This document shows positions 8,112-17,395 of a DNA stretch of 24,299 nt, one piece after another. A program made the position numbers and the translations under genes. Within the stretch, counting starts at the first letter, position 1. Each line of letters opens with the position of its first letter. The notes beneath the pieces were generated by a model that ran no database searches, was not told the origin of the DNA, and saw nothing but the letters and a program-made list of their open reading frames with translations. Source of the stretch: a virus; IMG/VR virus record IMGVR_UViG_3300025620_000048, positions 1 to 24,299 of that record; one strand, given 5' to 3'.

Positions 8112-9731
8112 CTAGAATGATCCTCCTGTTACAGGGTTTCTCATTACAATTTTAAGAACTTTGGTTGGATCCTTAACCCAAATAGCTGGCATAGTCTGAG
8201 TCATATAAACTCTATATCCATTAAACTGACCAGTAGATGCAAACCCTTGAGTTCTTCCCATGTAGTCCATAGTACCATTTTGGTAGAACCACTTAAGTTG
8301 ATTATCCCAAGAAAGTTTCAACAAGTGAATGTTGTCATTTCCTTCATCAGTTACATCAAAAATAATAAAGCTAAATGAACTTAGAGGTCTACCATCAATC
8401 AATGGATTCTCAATGTCATTTGTGTTTAAGTTATCAAATGCCGGATTCAATACAAACTTAACGTTAGCTAAGAATGGAATAGTAAAGCTTGTGTAAGCAA
8501 AACCATAATCTAAATCCATACCAGAACCTTTAACAGCTCCTATATCAGATGCATTTTGAACTAGACCTGAACCATACACTTCATCAGCAATTGCTTTGTT
8601 GATTAATTGCATACCTCCAATACCTGTTTGTACAACAAGTGATCTTTGTGGGTCTGGCCCTTTAAACTCAACTTTACCTTGGTAGAAGTTGTAAAGTTCA
8701 GATTTAAACATGTCAAGAGTAAATGATGACTTGTTATATACTCTCTTGAAAGAGTTATCTAACTGTGACCATAAACCTACAGATAATCTAATATCATCTG
8801 GTCCGTCTTGTTTAATTCTACCACCTTTACCCCACATTAGGTAAGTTTCAATATCCGTTGCAATTTTAGATAAGTGAGCTGCTTCCATATTTGTAATGAA
8901 AGTTCTTGTAAGAGTTCCATTCTCAAATGCTTCTCTAGCTCCTGCTTTACCCATATTTGCTACAAGCCCTTCAATACTAGGTACTGATGGATTGTTTGGA
9001 TCTGTGTTGAAGTTTCTCCAGATTTCAGTAACAGGTACAGTACCATCAGCGTTTAATCCGCCTTTGATCATTAAATCTGCTCTTGAAGAAATTGAATAGT
9101 GTACGTGTGCTTCTGCTCCTCCTACAAAGTTGTAGAATTCACGGAAACCAGAACCTGTTTCAATGTCAGAGAATCTTTCTCCGTACTCACCTCTTGCAGA
9201 ACCTTTTCTGAAGAACTTTGTACCTTTAGCTAAATACTTGTTATCCAAGATAGCCGCATTGTTGTTGTTAACTAATTGAACAGTGTAAACAAAACCGTCA
9301 CCTGCTGGGATAATATCATCAGCTGTGATGTAAAGTTCAAGTCCATTATACTTATCATAAGTAATAATGTCACCATGTCCAAAAGTTCTTTTATTAATTT
9401 TAATCTTAAATGTTGTACCATCTACACCTTTGTTTGCGTTACCTGGTTCAATATCCGCTACTACGTAGGGAAGATCTTGTGCAATAGGAGTTTGCCACTT
9501 GTACTCACCTCTAGCGTTATCCACCATGATTGTATTCTTTCCACCGAATGAAGCCATTTGATACAAAGGCATTTCTACCTTTTGGGTCATAGCCCATAGA
9601 TCAATTGGTCCCATATCCATAGGCTCAGGGTTACCAAGCATTTGGGTAAGGTGATAAGAATCAACATGAGAACTAGCTTTGTAGCTTGTATCACGTAGGA
9701 AAATCCCATTATTTAAAACTGGAGTTGCCAT
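8112..9731 (-). CDS. Major capsid protein (HK97 fold, 539 aa)
   Basis: A 539-aa protein in the expected place after the portal and scaffold genes. Recognisable features include an N-terminal 'NGIFLRDTSYKASSHVDSYHLTQMLGNPEPMDMGPIDLW' arm and an E-loop-like segment 'MASFGGKNTIMVDNARGEYKWQTPI'. A G-rich central part follows ('RGEYGERFSDIETGSGFREFYNFVGGAEAH'). The C-terminal half has 'LVVQTGIGGMQLINKAI', 'DYGFAYTSFTIPFLANVKFVLNPAFDN' and 'MPAIWVKDPTKVLKIVMRNPVTGGSF', typical of large capsid proteins of crAss-like and related phages. There is no obvious prohead protease nearby. A strong terminator follows directly, consistent with high expression. The leader (AACAACAAAAACAATCAAAA) is A-rich without a Shine-Dalgarno sequence. 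Confidence 0.85.
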   Translation of the reverse strand: MATPVLNNGIFLRDTSYKASSHVDSYHLTQMLGNPEPMDMGPIDLWAMTQKVEMPLYQMASFGGKNTIMVDNARGEYKWQTPIAQDLPYVVADIEPGNANKGVDGTTFKIKINKRTFGHGDIITYDKYNGLELYITADDIIPAGDGFVYTVQLVNNNNAAILDNKYLAKGTKFFRKGSARGEYGERFSDIETGSGFREFYNFVGGAEAHVHYSISSRADLMIKGGLNADGTVPVTEIWRNFNTDPNNPSVPSIEGLVANMGKAGAREAFENGTLTRTFITNMEAAHLSKIATDIETYLMWGKGGRIKQDGPDDIRLSVGLWSQLDNSFKRVYNKSSFTLDMFKSELYNFYQGKVEFKGPDPQRSLVVQTGIGGMQLINKAIADEVYGSGLVQNASDIGAVKGSGMDLDYGFAYTSFTIPFLANVKFVLNPAFDNLNTNDIENPLIDGRPLSSFSFIIFDVTDEGNDNIHLLKLSWDNQLKWFYQNGTMDYMGRTQGFASTGQFNGYRVYMTQTMPAIWVKDPTKVLKIVMRNPVTGGSF

Positions 9732-9792
9732 AATTTTTGATTGTTTTTGTTGTTAATAATTAATTTACTGTTTATATTTAATTTACTTCTAA

Positions 9793-11097
9793 TTAAATTC
9801 TTTTAAATATGTTGGTTGGTCTTTGAATCTTTCTTTTTGAACTAGTTTTAGTAGCTTCTTTTTCAGCTTGATTGACACCTAACGATGCTCCTCCTACATT
9901 TGACTGTTCACTTTTTAATTTTCTAACCGTTTTCTCAACACTTTTTTGTGCACCTTTATCCATTATCTTAGCTTTATAACCTGATGGATCTTGTAATAAC
10001 CACAGAGCTTCTGATATTAATGAATAGTTTGGTTCCACAAATTGATATTTTTCTAGTAAGTGACCTAATAGATTAGTATTACGTCCACTAACTGATGGAT
10101 AATTAGGTTGAACTAAACCATTATATAACATGGCTTGAGTTTTTCTATCTACTTTGATATCCCCTAATTGTCCTTCTTTTAATGTCTCATATACATTTTT
10201 CATGTATGCTTGAGATGCATTTTCTTGTTGTTTCTTTTTAAGCTCTTGCTCTTCAAGTTTTTGTGCAACAACTTTTTCTTGCATCTTATCTAGCTTTGGT
10301 TTGAACTTATTTGCTTGTGTTTCAAGCTTACCTAAGTCTTTCCAAATTTCTATTTCTTCTTGAATATCTTCAGCAGTACCATATCCTGTAGCACTTAAAT
10401 ATTCTTTGATCACTCTTTCTTGTCCATTTACAGACTTAGTATCAATAGTTTTTGTTTCTTCTACTTGACCAAGTGTAGTAAACAAACCTTTTAAATCTTT
10501 ACCTCCATCAGCTACATACTTAGCAGCTATTTGCAATTCTTGTGGTAAACTTTGAAAAAATTGTTTTGGAGTCTCTCTTCTAACTTGATTAGCTTTTTCT
10601 TCTAAGTTTGCTTGAATAAGTTCTTCCCAATCCTTAGCAGAATAATCTTCTAAATCTTTATCATCATCAAAAGGAACTATTTTATCATCTTTAATAAGTT
10701 TAGAAAATACATCAGATATTCCTGATATAGATTTTCTACCTCTTGTTTCCTTTTCTTCTTTAACTTCTTCAGTTTCTTCTTGTCCAAGTTCTCCAAAAAT
10801 GTCTTCAACACTTTCTGTTGAGGTTTCCTTTTTGTCTTCTACTACAATTTCTTCTTCTTCTTTTTCTTCTTTTTCTTCTGATTTAGCTAGTACATCTGTT
10901 GCACCATCTTTATCAGGATCAGCAAATGACATGTCAGCTTTTTCAGTTAATCCAGAGAAAATATTTTTTGCTTTAGATTTATTATCTTGTAGCATATCAG
11001 CACCGCTTGGAGCAGCATTGAATATCTCATCTAAATTAACTTCTACATTTTGTGCTACATTGCTTTTCACAGGCTGTGTTTCTGTTGTTGTACTCAT
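9793..11097 (-). CDS. Acidic scaffold-like / head assembly protein (434 aa)
   Basis: A 434-aa protein of strongly biased composition. Residues 70-125 are an acidic stretch (EEKEEKEEEEIVVEDKKE and EETEEVKEEKE), followed by 'TRGRKSISGISDVFSKLIKDDKIVPFDDDKDL'. A predicted coiled coil covers roughly 245-315 ('KLDKMQEKVVAQKLEEQELKKKQQE'), and a basic tail ends 'KRKIQRPTNIFKRI'. An acidic N-terminal half, coiled coil and basic C terminus, placed between portal and capsid genes, are the usual marks of an internal scaffold, whose basic end binds the capsid. No protease active site is visible. An internal cargo protein is the alternative. Confidence 0.65.
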   Translation of the reverse strand: MSTTTETQPVKSNVAQNVEVNLDEIFNAAPSGADMLQDNKSKAKNIFSGLTEKADMSFADPDKDGATDVLAKSEEKEEKEEEEIVVEDKKETSTESVEDIFGELGQEETEEVKEEKETRGRKSISGISDVFSKLIKDDKIVPFDDDKDLEDYSAKDWEELIQANLEEKANQVRRETPKQFFQSLPQELQIAAKYVADGGKDLKGLFTTLGQVEETKTIDTKSVNGQERVIKEYLSATGYGTAEDIQEEIEIWKDLGKLETQANKFKPKLDKMQEKVVAQKLEEQELKKKQQENASQAYMKNVYETLKEGQLGDIKVDRKTQAMLYNGLVQPNYPSVSGRNTNLLGHLLEKYQFVEPNYSLISEALWLLQDPSGYKAKIMDKGAQKSVEKTVRKLKSEQSNVGGASLGVNQAEKEATKTSSKRKIQRPTNIFKRI

Positions 11098-11139
11098 AAT
11101 ATTCGTTGGTTTTAATATTAATAACTTCTTACATATATA

Positions 11140-11161
11140 ATATAAGAAATGTTTCTTATAT
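11140..11161. promoter_or_regulatory. Perfect 10-bp-arm palindrome upstream of the scaffold gene
   Basis: ATATAAGAAA (11140-11149), TG, then TTTCTTATAT (11152-11161). Two spacer bases are too few for a hairpin loop, so a dimeric protein-binding site is the likelier reading. On the minus strand TTGACA lies next to it and TATATT further on, about 20 nt apart. It falls in the 129-bp gap between the portal and scaffold genes and could control the scaffold-capsid transcript. Confidence 0.45.
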
Positions 11162-11226
11162 AATTGTCAAGTTAAACTTAAAAAATTTTATTAAAAGTGA
11201 AAGTTTATTGCAGTATATAGCTAACG

Positions 11227-13977
11227 CTACTTTTTGTCCTTACTATTTTTGACATCATACTTGTTTTTATTCTCTCTTGCTATTTGAAGTTTGGTATCAG
11301 CAATTTGTTTTGATGCTGCTATTTTTTCTCTTTCAACAGTAAGCCTACTATTTTCTTGAGCTGATTTAACTGCACTTTCCTGACGTTTAAAATTCATCTG
11401 CTCTCTATATTGAGTAGATTCTTTTATATCCTTCATAGCATCTTGATAATCAGATTGTTGATTTTCATTTATATCAACCATAGACCCATATCCTGCAGAT
11501 CTAATTTCTGCTAATAAAACATCATTCTTTCTATCTTTGTCATTTTCTGTCATTTCAACTTGAAGTTTTTGCTGCTCTTCTTGAGCTTTAGCTTGAAGTT
11601 GTTGCTCTTGCATTTGACGTTGCTGCTGCATGTCTTGCTCTCTTTGTTTTTGAAGTCTAGTTTCAGAGTCTTTGAGTATGTCAGATACTTCTGCAATTGA
11701 GTCTGCTTTAACAATATTACCTAACTCATATATACTTGCTCCTGAAGTATTATTAGTTAATGCCATTTGTTTTAAGTTTTCTAAAATAGCTCTATGGTTA
11801 GTTTTAGTTGTAGCAAATACATTAAAATCTCTAAGTAATAAATCAGTACCATTTATAGTAAAGTTGACTTTCTCAGCTTCTGTAGATATATATTGTAGCC
11901 TAACACTTGGGTTAGTACTATAATAATATTGTGCTAAGTCAGTTCTCATTTGATGTATACGTGGCATTAAATGATCAGAGTGCTGTACAAAGTACATTTC
12001 TGTTTGTGCATATGATTGTTGCATAGCTTGTACCACACCTGTAGCCGTTTGAGCTGATACAGCTCCACCTAGACGTTGTGGATTAATTCCTATTGCATCA
12101 AAACATTGTTGCTTAAAATAATTTGCAAGTTGAATTCTAGACATCAATCTACTTGTCTGCTCCATGTTTAGAGTTTGATAGTGATTGAAGTTAGTTGCAT
12201 TCTCAGTATTTGTAATAGATGTATCAAGAGGTAGCATTTGAAAATCTTTCATTGCTACATATGCTTTTGCATAATTGTTCTTACCCCAATCCTCACCCAT
12301 TGAGTGACGTGGTAAAGCATTTTGATCAAACATTATTACTGTTCCTAATTCATCTATTAGAATGTCAGCAATCTGGTTATTAACCATATTATATCCAACT
12401 TGATATGCTTTCATCAAATCTACTAAAGACGTAGATCTTGTATTTCTATCAGAAAATACTCTTCCTTCTACAGGTAGTTTACAACCATATAAAGAGTTAT
12501 CTCCTTTAAACTGAAAAGGTAATCTACCAGGTTTAGTTCTATTAATACCTATGTATATAGGATTAATATTATCACCCATAGTTGATTGCCACATTGCTGG
12601 TAAGTTAGGACCAATCTTTACACCACCCCAAACTTCATTAATCCATATCCAGTCTATATGTTCACCTTGTAATAAGTTTTCTTTTGTTTTTTGTTTAAAT
12701 ATAGAAGTATCATATATGGGCTTTTTTGTTACCTTAAAAGTCTCATCTATAATCTCTTGTGTAACTTCTCCATCATCTTCAATTTTTGTAAGATGACCAA
12801 CTTTCCTTTGAGTTTTCCAATATATAGTTGCAACTCTCATTAAGTTATCTTCACCCCACATTGAAACATCTTCATTTTCATTTAATATCTCACTAAGTAT
12901 ATCTCCTCCTGCTTCTGGGTTATTCCAATAATTAGATGTAAACTGTCTATACGCTAAACCTGGTGCATTAGTATTCCACTCATGTGATCTTGTTGCATCA
13001 TAGTATGCCCCATCATTTTGGTAACCACTAACTTGATATTGTGCTGATCTTGCTGGATAAATCTCTTGTAAGGATTCAAGTTGTTTACTATCCATTAAAT
13101 ATCCGTATCTGTCTACTACATCTGAGACAGTCATTAGATCTACTTTACCTGCATAGTTTGAATCTGCTATATATCTTTGGTCTGGAGATTTTTGATAGAA
13201 AGTTAATACTGGATTCCATAGCTCTACATCATAGTCATCTTCAAGCATTCTAAAATGCCAAAATTCTCTATCTGCAATAAGCATATCTTGAAACCCTCTT
13301 TCCTCAAGTTCTTGCATTTTAAATCTTTCTTCATCTACTGCAAGTTGGTGGGATGCCCACTCTTCTACCATGCTTCTATAAGACTTACTAAAGAAGTCTT
13401 CTATTTCTGGTAATGATTTTAATGCCTCTGGAGATAATTGCTCTTGTGATTCTTTTGAACCAGGATCAGCGCCCATCTCAATCATTCTGCGTACTAGGTT
13501 TGCTTCAGCATCAGCCAATAAAGATTCTTCTATTTGAACTTTCTTTTGTTCAAGCATTTCGTTGTATGATGCATCATCAACAGCTCTAAATTGAACCTTA
13601 GAATATCTTTTAGCAAATTCTCCTGTAAGTACGTTTATAACATTTGGTACAATTGGGTAAAACTTTAACTCTAATGCAGACTCATTTTCTGTTGTAAGAG
13701 TATCCATAAGATCTTTATATTCATTGTCTGGTTCAACAATGTAATCAGTCTTATCAATAATACCTTTAGCAAGTTTATAATTTTTGAGCAGTCTTCTAGA
13801 GTTAACACGCAAAAACTCAATACCCTGAAGCTCTAACCAGTCTAAGTTCCATGCAGCCCAATCATCTGTTTTTTCTTTATATGGTAAGAACTGAACCGGT
13901 TGGGTTAAGCTAGAGAATGTAGGCCCGCCTTCAGCTTTTGCCCCATTCTTCATTTGCATTGCGTTTAATACTCTCAT
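11227..13977 (-). CDS. Portal protein with long Gln-rich coiled-coil tail (916 aa)
   Basis: A 916-aa protein directly after the large terminase (11-nt gap), the usual portal position. Residues 50-120 include 'LQGIEFLRVNSRRLLKNYKLAKGIIDKTDY' and 'FYPIVPNVINVLTGEFAKR', a motif I associate with crAss-like portals. Two charged helices around 140-230 surround 'FFSKSYRSMVEEWASHQLAVDEERFKMQELEERGFQDMLIADREFWHF'. The middle contains 'NVEHIDWIW..'-type portal stem sequence (LLQGEHIDWIWINEVWGGVKIGP). 'IGINPQRLGGAVSAQTATGVVQAMQQSYAQT' (about 655-690) resembles the portal segment lining the tunnel. The last 150 residues are a Gln/Lys/Glu-rich coiled coil (RQMQEQQLQAKAQEEQQ), reminiscent of the helical barrel of P22-type portals. 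It is larger than most portals because of this tail. Confidence 0.85.
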   Translation of the reverse strand: MRVLNAMQMKNGAKAEGGPTFSSLTQPVQFLPYKEKTDDWAAWNLDWLELQGIEFLRVNSRRLLKNYKLAKGIIDKTDYIVEPDNEYKDLMDTLTTENESALELKFYPIVPNVINVLTGEFAKRYSKVQFRAVDDASYNEMLEQKKVQIEESLLADAEANLVRRMIEMGADPGSKESQEQLSPEALKSLPEIEDFFSKSYRSMVEEWASHQLAVDEERFKMQELEERGFQDMLIADREFWHFRMLEDDYDVELWNPVLTFYQKSPDQRYIADSNYAGKVDLMTVSDVVDRYGYLMDSKQLESLQEIYPARSAQYQVSGYQNDGAYYDATRSHEWNTNAPGLAYRQFTSNYWNNPEAGGDILSEILNENEDVSMWGEDNLMRVATIYWKTQRKVGHLTKIEDDGEVTQEIIDETFKVTKKPIYDTSIFKQKTKENLLQGEHIDWIWINEVWGGVKIGPNLPAMWQSTMGDNINPIYIGINRTKPGRLPFQFKGDNSLYGCKLPVEGRVFSDRNTRSTSLVDLMKAYQVGYNMVNNQIADILIDELGTVIMFDQNALPRHSMGEDWGKNNYAKAYVAMKDFQMLPLDTSITNTENATNFNHYQTLNMEQTSRLMSRIQLANYFKQQCFDAIGINPQRLGGAVSAQTATGVVQAMQQSYAQTEMYFVQHSDHLMPRIHQMRTDLAQYYYSTNPSVRLQYISTEAEKVNFTINGTDLLLRDFNVFATTKTNHRAILENLKQMALTNNTSGASIYELGNIVKADSIAEVSDILKDSETRLQKQREQDMQQQRQMQEQQLQAKAQEEQQKLQVEMTENDKDRKNDVLLAEIRSAGYGSMVDINENQQSDYQDAMKDIKESTQYREQMNFKRQESAVKSAQENSRLTVEREKIAASKQIADTKLQIARENKNKYDVKNSKDKK

Positions 13978-13988
13978 ACCTGTTTAGT

Positions 13989-16178
13989 CTATTTAATATT
14001 CTTGAATCCGGATCTCCTAACTTTAGAACTTCCCAATGTCTTATTACGGCCTATATTTCTAAAAGGACCACTATACTTTAATTTACTCAATTTTTCTGAA
14101 TTATCCAAAGAATTACCTTCTGATTCACGTCTTTTTGTATAACCTCTATTTGATTGTTGAATTTTTACAAATGCAATTAATGCACCAAAGGTAACAAGTC
14201 TATCTACGTTTAAACCAGGATAATATGCTGCCATCTCTTTAAGTAACATTCCATCTGGAATTCTTTCTATACCTAAAGTTTGTTTCATTACATTACCATT
14301 TTCATCAAGCTCTTCATCAATTACCTCTCTTAAAAATTCTATTGCGTAGGATATTAAATGGCTTTTAAATAATGTACCTGTATTCTTCCATCCATATTCT
14401 TGATATACTGTTCTATTAGAACCTAGATCTTTTAAGAAAAGAATTTGTTGTTTTGGTACAAGGTATCTTTGTTTTTTTCTAGCAATCATATGTTGAATAA
14501 ATAATGATATATTATTTTCAACAATTGTCCATGCATTATACCACTCAATGATCATTTCTAATCTTTCATGAGTTTTATTTATATCATCAAAACGCCCACA
14601 CCATGCTGCTACAATTTTATCTTTTTCAATAAACTGTTCTACTTCACCTGACACAGTTGTTCTTGTTACTTCTGTTGCATTTTTATAAATATAAATACTA
14701 CATAAAGAATCTGATGTAGTTGTTTTACCTTCTGACACAGGATCAATAGATCCATAGTATGCACCAAAGGCTGGGCTTTTTACTGGTCTTTCCCAAACAA
14801 CAATAGATCCTGTTTTATCAACTTCCTTTTTATTTACTGGAAATGTAGATATGGGAAGTTTTTTTGTGCGTTTTGCAACTATACCTGTTTGATCTCTGTC
14901 TAATACTATAAGCTCATATGGGTATTCTTTTTCCTCTACTCTTTTTTGTTGTCTACTTAAAATTCCTTGTGGGAATACTGACTCTTTTCTATATGCAAAT
15001 GCCTCAGCAATATTTAGAGGTTTCTGAGATATTCTTAACTGGAATTGTTCTCCACTTAATTCATTTCTCCACCTATTTCTTTCTATATCTATAGCTTCTA
15101 TGGCTTCTTTAACTTGAGAGTTGCCATAATCATCTATATAAGGGGGCATAGACCACTGTTCTGGAATAAATAACCCTGCCATACCAATTGTACCATCAGC
15201 ATCCATAAGATCCGTCTGTACTGCATAAATATCATTAGCACCTGGATTTAAAATCATATCCTTTAACGGACCACATTGTTCTAAATCACCCACTGAACCA
15301 GCAGCAATAAATTGACCTGTAGTCATCATACCAGATGACATAGCTGGACGCAAGTACTCATAAGTCTGCATCATGTTTTTTGCAATTCCTGCTTCCTCAT
15401 GAAAGAAATATGTACATGGACCCCCTACCCCTGTGGTAGCATTCTTTTCAAATGAAGCACCTTGTATCTTTGATTTAAGACCTCTTGATGTTTTTCTGTT
15501 GTTTATTTTGACTTCAATTTGCTGTTGCCATAACAATACCTTTTCTGGATTACTAGGTCTATACCATGCAGTATGTTCATTAAGGAATGTTTTATATTCC
15601 TCTAAAAACTTCCATGATCCTTTATCATTAATATAATCTTTTAGTGATGCACCAATTTTACATATGGATCCTTCCTCAAACCAATATTGATTAATGATTT
15701 TACCCATGTGAAAATAAGAAGATGCAATCTGACGTTTTTTAAGTATAGCTACATGCTGATTATTTAACTCAGCTATTACTTCATACAAAGCCATATGATA
15801 CTGAGCATCTCTTACTTTAGCAAACCCATAATGTTTTTCTTCCTTATCAAAGATAGGAAGGAAGTTGAGCCACATATAATAATCTCTAGTTAGGTACCAA
15901 TGTTTGTCCCCATCTTTATAAATTACACCTGATCTACATTTGTTTTTTTGATCTTCCCAGTATGCTATAAAATCTTTAGACCTAAACGGAGCATTACAAT
16001 AAAAACCTTCTTTATTAAATATCTGTGCTTGCTCATTAAACTTAAGTGCAATTTTATTAAACTCATATTTTCCAGGCTCTTTAAATATGGATTCTAGGTA
16101 TTCTCTAAACTCTACATCTGATTTAAATTCAGTTGTTGTCCATAAACCTTTATCATATGTTGGTATGATTCTACTCAT
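13989..16178 (-). CDS. terL: Terminase large subunit (729 aa)
   Basis: The DNA-packaging motor: an ATPase plus nuclease that pumps the genome through the portal. A Walker-A-like segment 'VAILKKRQIASSYFHMGK' (143-160) is deviant, as in crAss-like and other TerL proteins that lack GxxxxGKT. Walker B with catalytic Glu is 'CTYFFHEEAG' (255-264). A coupling-type motif 'FIAAGSVGD' lies at 290-298. The RNase-H-like nuclease has D479 in 'YYGSIDP', E554 in 'TIVENN', and D659 in 'LNVDRLVTFGALI' as likely metal ligands. The C-terminal 50 residues are basic. The start overlaps the co-chaperonin stop by 8 nt, so the two are translationally coupled. Confidence 0.92.
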   Translation of the reverse strand: MSRIIPTYDKGLWTTTEFKSDVEFREYLESIFKEPGKYEFNKIALKFNEQAQIFNKEGFYCNAPFRSKDFIAYWEDQKNKCRSGVIYKDGDKHWYLTRDYYMWLNFLPIFDKEEKHYGFAKVRDAQYHMALYEVIAELNNQHVAILKKRQIASSYFHMGKIINQYWFEEGSICKIGASLKDYINDKGSWKFLEEYKTFLNEHTAWYRPSNPEKVLLWQQQIEVKINNRKTSRGLKSKIQGASFEKNATTGVGGPCTYFFHEEAGIAKNMMQTYEYLRPAMSSGMMTTGQFIAAGSVGDLEQCGPLKDMILNPGANDIYAVQTDLMDADGTIGMAGLFIPEQWSMPPYIDDYGNSQVKEAIEAIDIERNRWRNELSGEQFQLRISQKPLNIAEAFAYRKESVFPQGILSRQQKRVEEKEYPYELIVLDRDQTGIVAKRTKKLPISTFPVNKKEVDKTGSIVVWERPVKSPAFGAYYGSIDPVSEGKTTTSDSLCSIYIYKNATEVTRTTVSGEVEQFIEKDKIVAAWCGRFDDINKTHERLEMIIEWYNAWTIVENNISLFIQHMIARKKQRYLVPKQQILFLKDLGSNRTVYQEYGWKNTGTLFKSHLISYAIEFLREVIDEELDENGNVMKQTLGIERIPDGMLLKEMAAYYPGLNVDRLVTFGALIAFVKIQQSNRGYTKRRESEGNSLDNSEKLSKLKYSGPFRNIGRNKTLGSSKVRRSGFKNIK

Positions 16179-16449
16179 ACCTTATGATAGCATATACATC
16201 TCCTACTTGCAATAATAAATGTTCTTCACCATGATGTTGCATTGGTGTAGGCATTGCATGATCTGCATATTGTACCACATCCCCTATTTGAATTTCTGTT
16301 ACTTCATCCCCACGTCCTACAACCAAACCTTGAAATGTTTGTTTACGGGCCATTTCAGGTAATATAATTCCAGAAGCTGTTTTAGACTCTGCTTTTATTT
16401 CCTTTATGAGTAACTTCATCCCCACTGGTACTACTACTTGATTTTTCAT
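16171..16449 (-). CDS. GroES-like co-chaperonin (92 aa)
   Basis: A 92-aa protein with the Cpn10 fold pattern. The N-terminal strand is 'VVVPVGMKLLIKEI'. The mobile loop that contacts GroEL reads 'ESKTASGIILPE' (about 21-32). Next come 'GLVVGRGDEVTEIQIGDVVQYADHA' and the C-terminal 'EEHLLLQVGDVYAIIRYE', which matches the conserved GroES ending. Length is close to the usual 95-100 aa. By analogy with T4 gp31 and other phage co-chaperonins it would partner the host GroEL to fold a virion protein, probably the 539-aa capsid protein. Placement just upstream of terL, in a late operon, supports a role in head assembly. The capsid substrate is an inference. Confidence 0.88.
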   Translation of the reverse strand: MKNQVVVPVGMKLLIKEIKAESKTASGIILPEMARKQTFQGLVVGRGDEVTEIQIGDVVQYADHAMPTPMQHHGEEHLLLQVGDVYAIIRYE

Positions 16450-16525
16450 TCTTTTTATTTGTTGATTTATTATTAAATTCTAGTTCATCCCAATAACAAA
16501 AATGCCATTCTATTTTTTTATTCAT
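16382..16525 (-). CDS. Possible 47-aa ORF overlapping the co-chaperonin start
   Basis: An ATG at 16523-16525 directly abuts the TAA of the 172-aa gene (16526-16528). The frame runs to a TAA at 16382-16384. The peptide starts MNKKIEWHFCYWDELEFNNK and turns into a Lys/Ser-rich tail where it overlaps the first 68 nt of the GroES-like gene. The N-terminal 20 residues look protein-like and fill a gap that would otherwise be empty. The tail may be just the shadow of the overlapping gene. It could also act by coupling translation between its neighbours. Treat as tentative. Confidence 0.35.
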   Translation of the reverse strand: MNKKIEWHFCYWDELEFNNKSTNKKNEKSSSSTSGDEVTHKGNKSRV

Positions 16526-17044
16526 TTACATTTGATCATAAGATAATCCAGCACCTCCACGCACTGAACTTTCTTGTTCTTGTTGCATATCAGTAAATGC
16601 ACCTTTATATGATTGTCTGATTTGCTCAAATTTAGCTGCAGCATTTATCATAGAGTTCATGTTACCATCTCTACCATGTTCAATAGGGGTTACCTCCATA
16701 TACCTTGCTAATCTATCTAACATAGCTTTAATACCCACGTAGGCCCTATAGGTAGGTGTTTCATACATTTGTTTACACATATCTATTGCATATCTTATCT
16801 TACCATCTTCTGGAGATTCTTCTAAACCAATTTCTTCTATAATAATATCTTCTTTCTCATGTTCTGGAAGATTAAAGAAAGGATTTAAATCTGGGTTAGG
16901 GCAAGTCATGTAAAATAAATATTGATATACCTGCATGTGTGTGTCAGGATATGTATCCATTATTTTTTTTAAAAATGGTAAAGCATAACAGTGCTCTGTT
17001 AATACCACCTTGCTGTTTTGTATGTCAAATAATCTTATTACCAT
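16526..17044 (-). CDS. Unknown packaging-module protein, small-terminase candidate (172 aa)
   Basis: A 172-aa, mostly helical protein. It starts MVIRLFDIQNSKVVLTEHCYALPFLKKIMDTYPD and contains 'QYLFYMTCPNPDLNPFFNLPEHEKEDII' (45-70), an acidic patch 'EEIGLEESPEDG', then helices 'RYAIDMCKQMYETPTYRAYVGIKAMLDRLARYM' (84-117). The Gln-rich C terminus is flexible. This pattern resembles small proteins often found upstream of TerL in phages of Bacteroidota. With the co-chaperonin and terL next, it is the best small-terminase candidate, although no helix-turn-helix is obvious to me. Start chosen 3 nt after the stop of the 113-aa gene. Confidence 0.65.
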   Translation of the reverse strand: MVIRLFDIQNSKVVLTEHCYALPFLKKIMDTYPDTHMQVYQYLFYMTCPNPDLNPFFNLPEHEKEDIIIEEIGLEESPEDGKIRYAIDMCKQMYETPTYRAYVGIKAMLDRLARYMEVTPIEHGRDGNMNSMINAAAKFEQIRQSYKGAFTDMQQEQESSVRGGAGLSYDQM

Positions 17045-17047
17045 ATC

Positions 17048-17389
17048 TTAAAAACAATTACATCCGTCTTCATATAAATCATCTCTATTTATTGTCAGCA
17101 TTAGTGTTCTTAAATAAGCAGCAGACTGAGTTACAACAAAAGGTGTTATTATATTCCTTAAATAAACCATTCTCCTATCAGGAAACTTATTTTCTGGTGT
17201 CCCAATATATAATTCTGCTACTGCAATTATATCATTTCTATTAATAAAAAATGGTTTAGTTTTATTATAATCAGTTTCTTGAGTTGATTGATAATTATTA
17301 CTCTCATCTCCAGGTGTAATTAGTGTAGTAGGAAATGCTTGAGTTAACTCTATATAATTATTATCATATAATGCTATTTTTTTTGACAT
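17048..17389 (-). CDS. Unknown small protein (113 aa)
   Basis: A 113-aa protein, not recognised. It begins MSKKIALYDNNYIELTQAF and ends in 'YEDGCNCF'. Predicted features are mixed strand and helix ('RNDIIAVAELYIGTPEN', 'VVTQSAAYLRTLMLTI'), with no membrane segment. Two cysteines at the extreme C terminus are unusual. It sits between the PD-(D/E)XK nuclease (6-nt gap) and the small-terminase candidate (3-nt gap), so it belongs to the packaging operon. A structural or assembly factor is possible; no function is claimed. Confidence 0.65.
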   Translation of the reverse strand: MSKKIALYDNNYIELTQAFPTTLITPGDESNNYQSTQETDYNKTKPFFINRNDIIAVAELYIGTPENKFPDRRMVYLRNIITPFVVTQSAAYLRTLMLTINRDDLYEDGCNCF

Positions 17390-17395
17390 AATCTT

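Noticed and set aside
9276-9551. Opposite-strand frames within the capsid, fibre and portal genes
   Set aside because: They run antisense to clear genes and their composition is that of a shadow frame.
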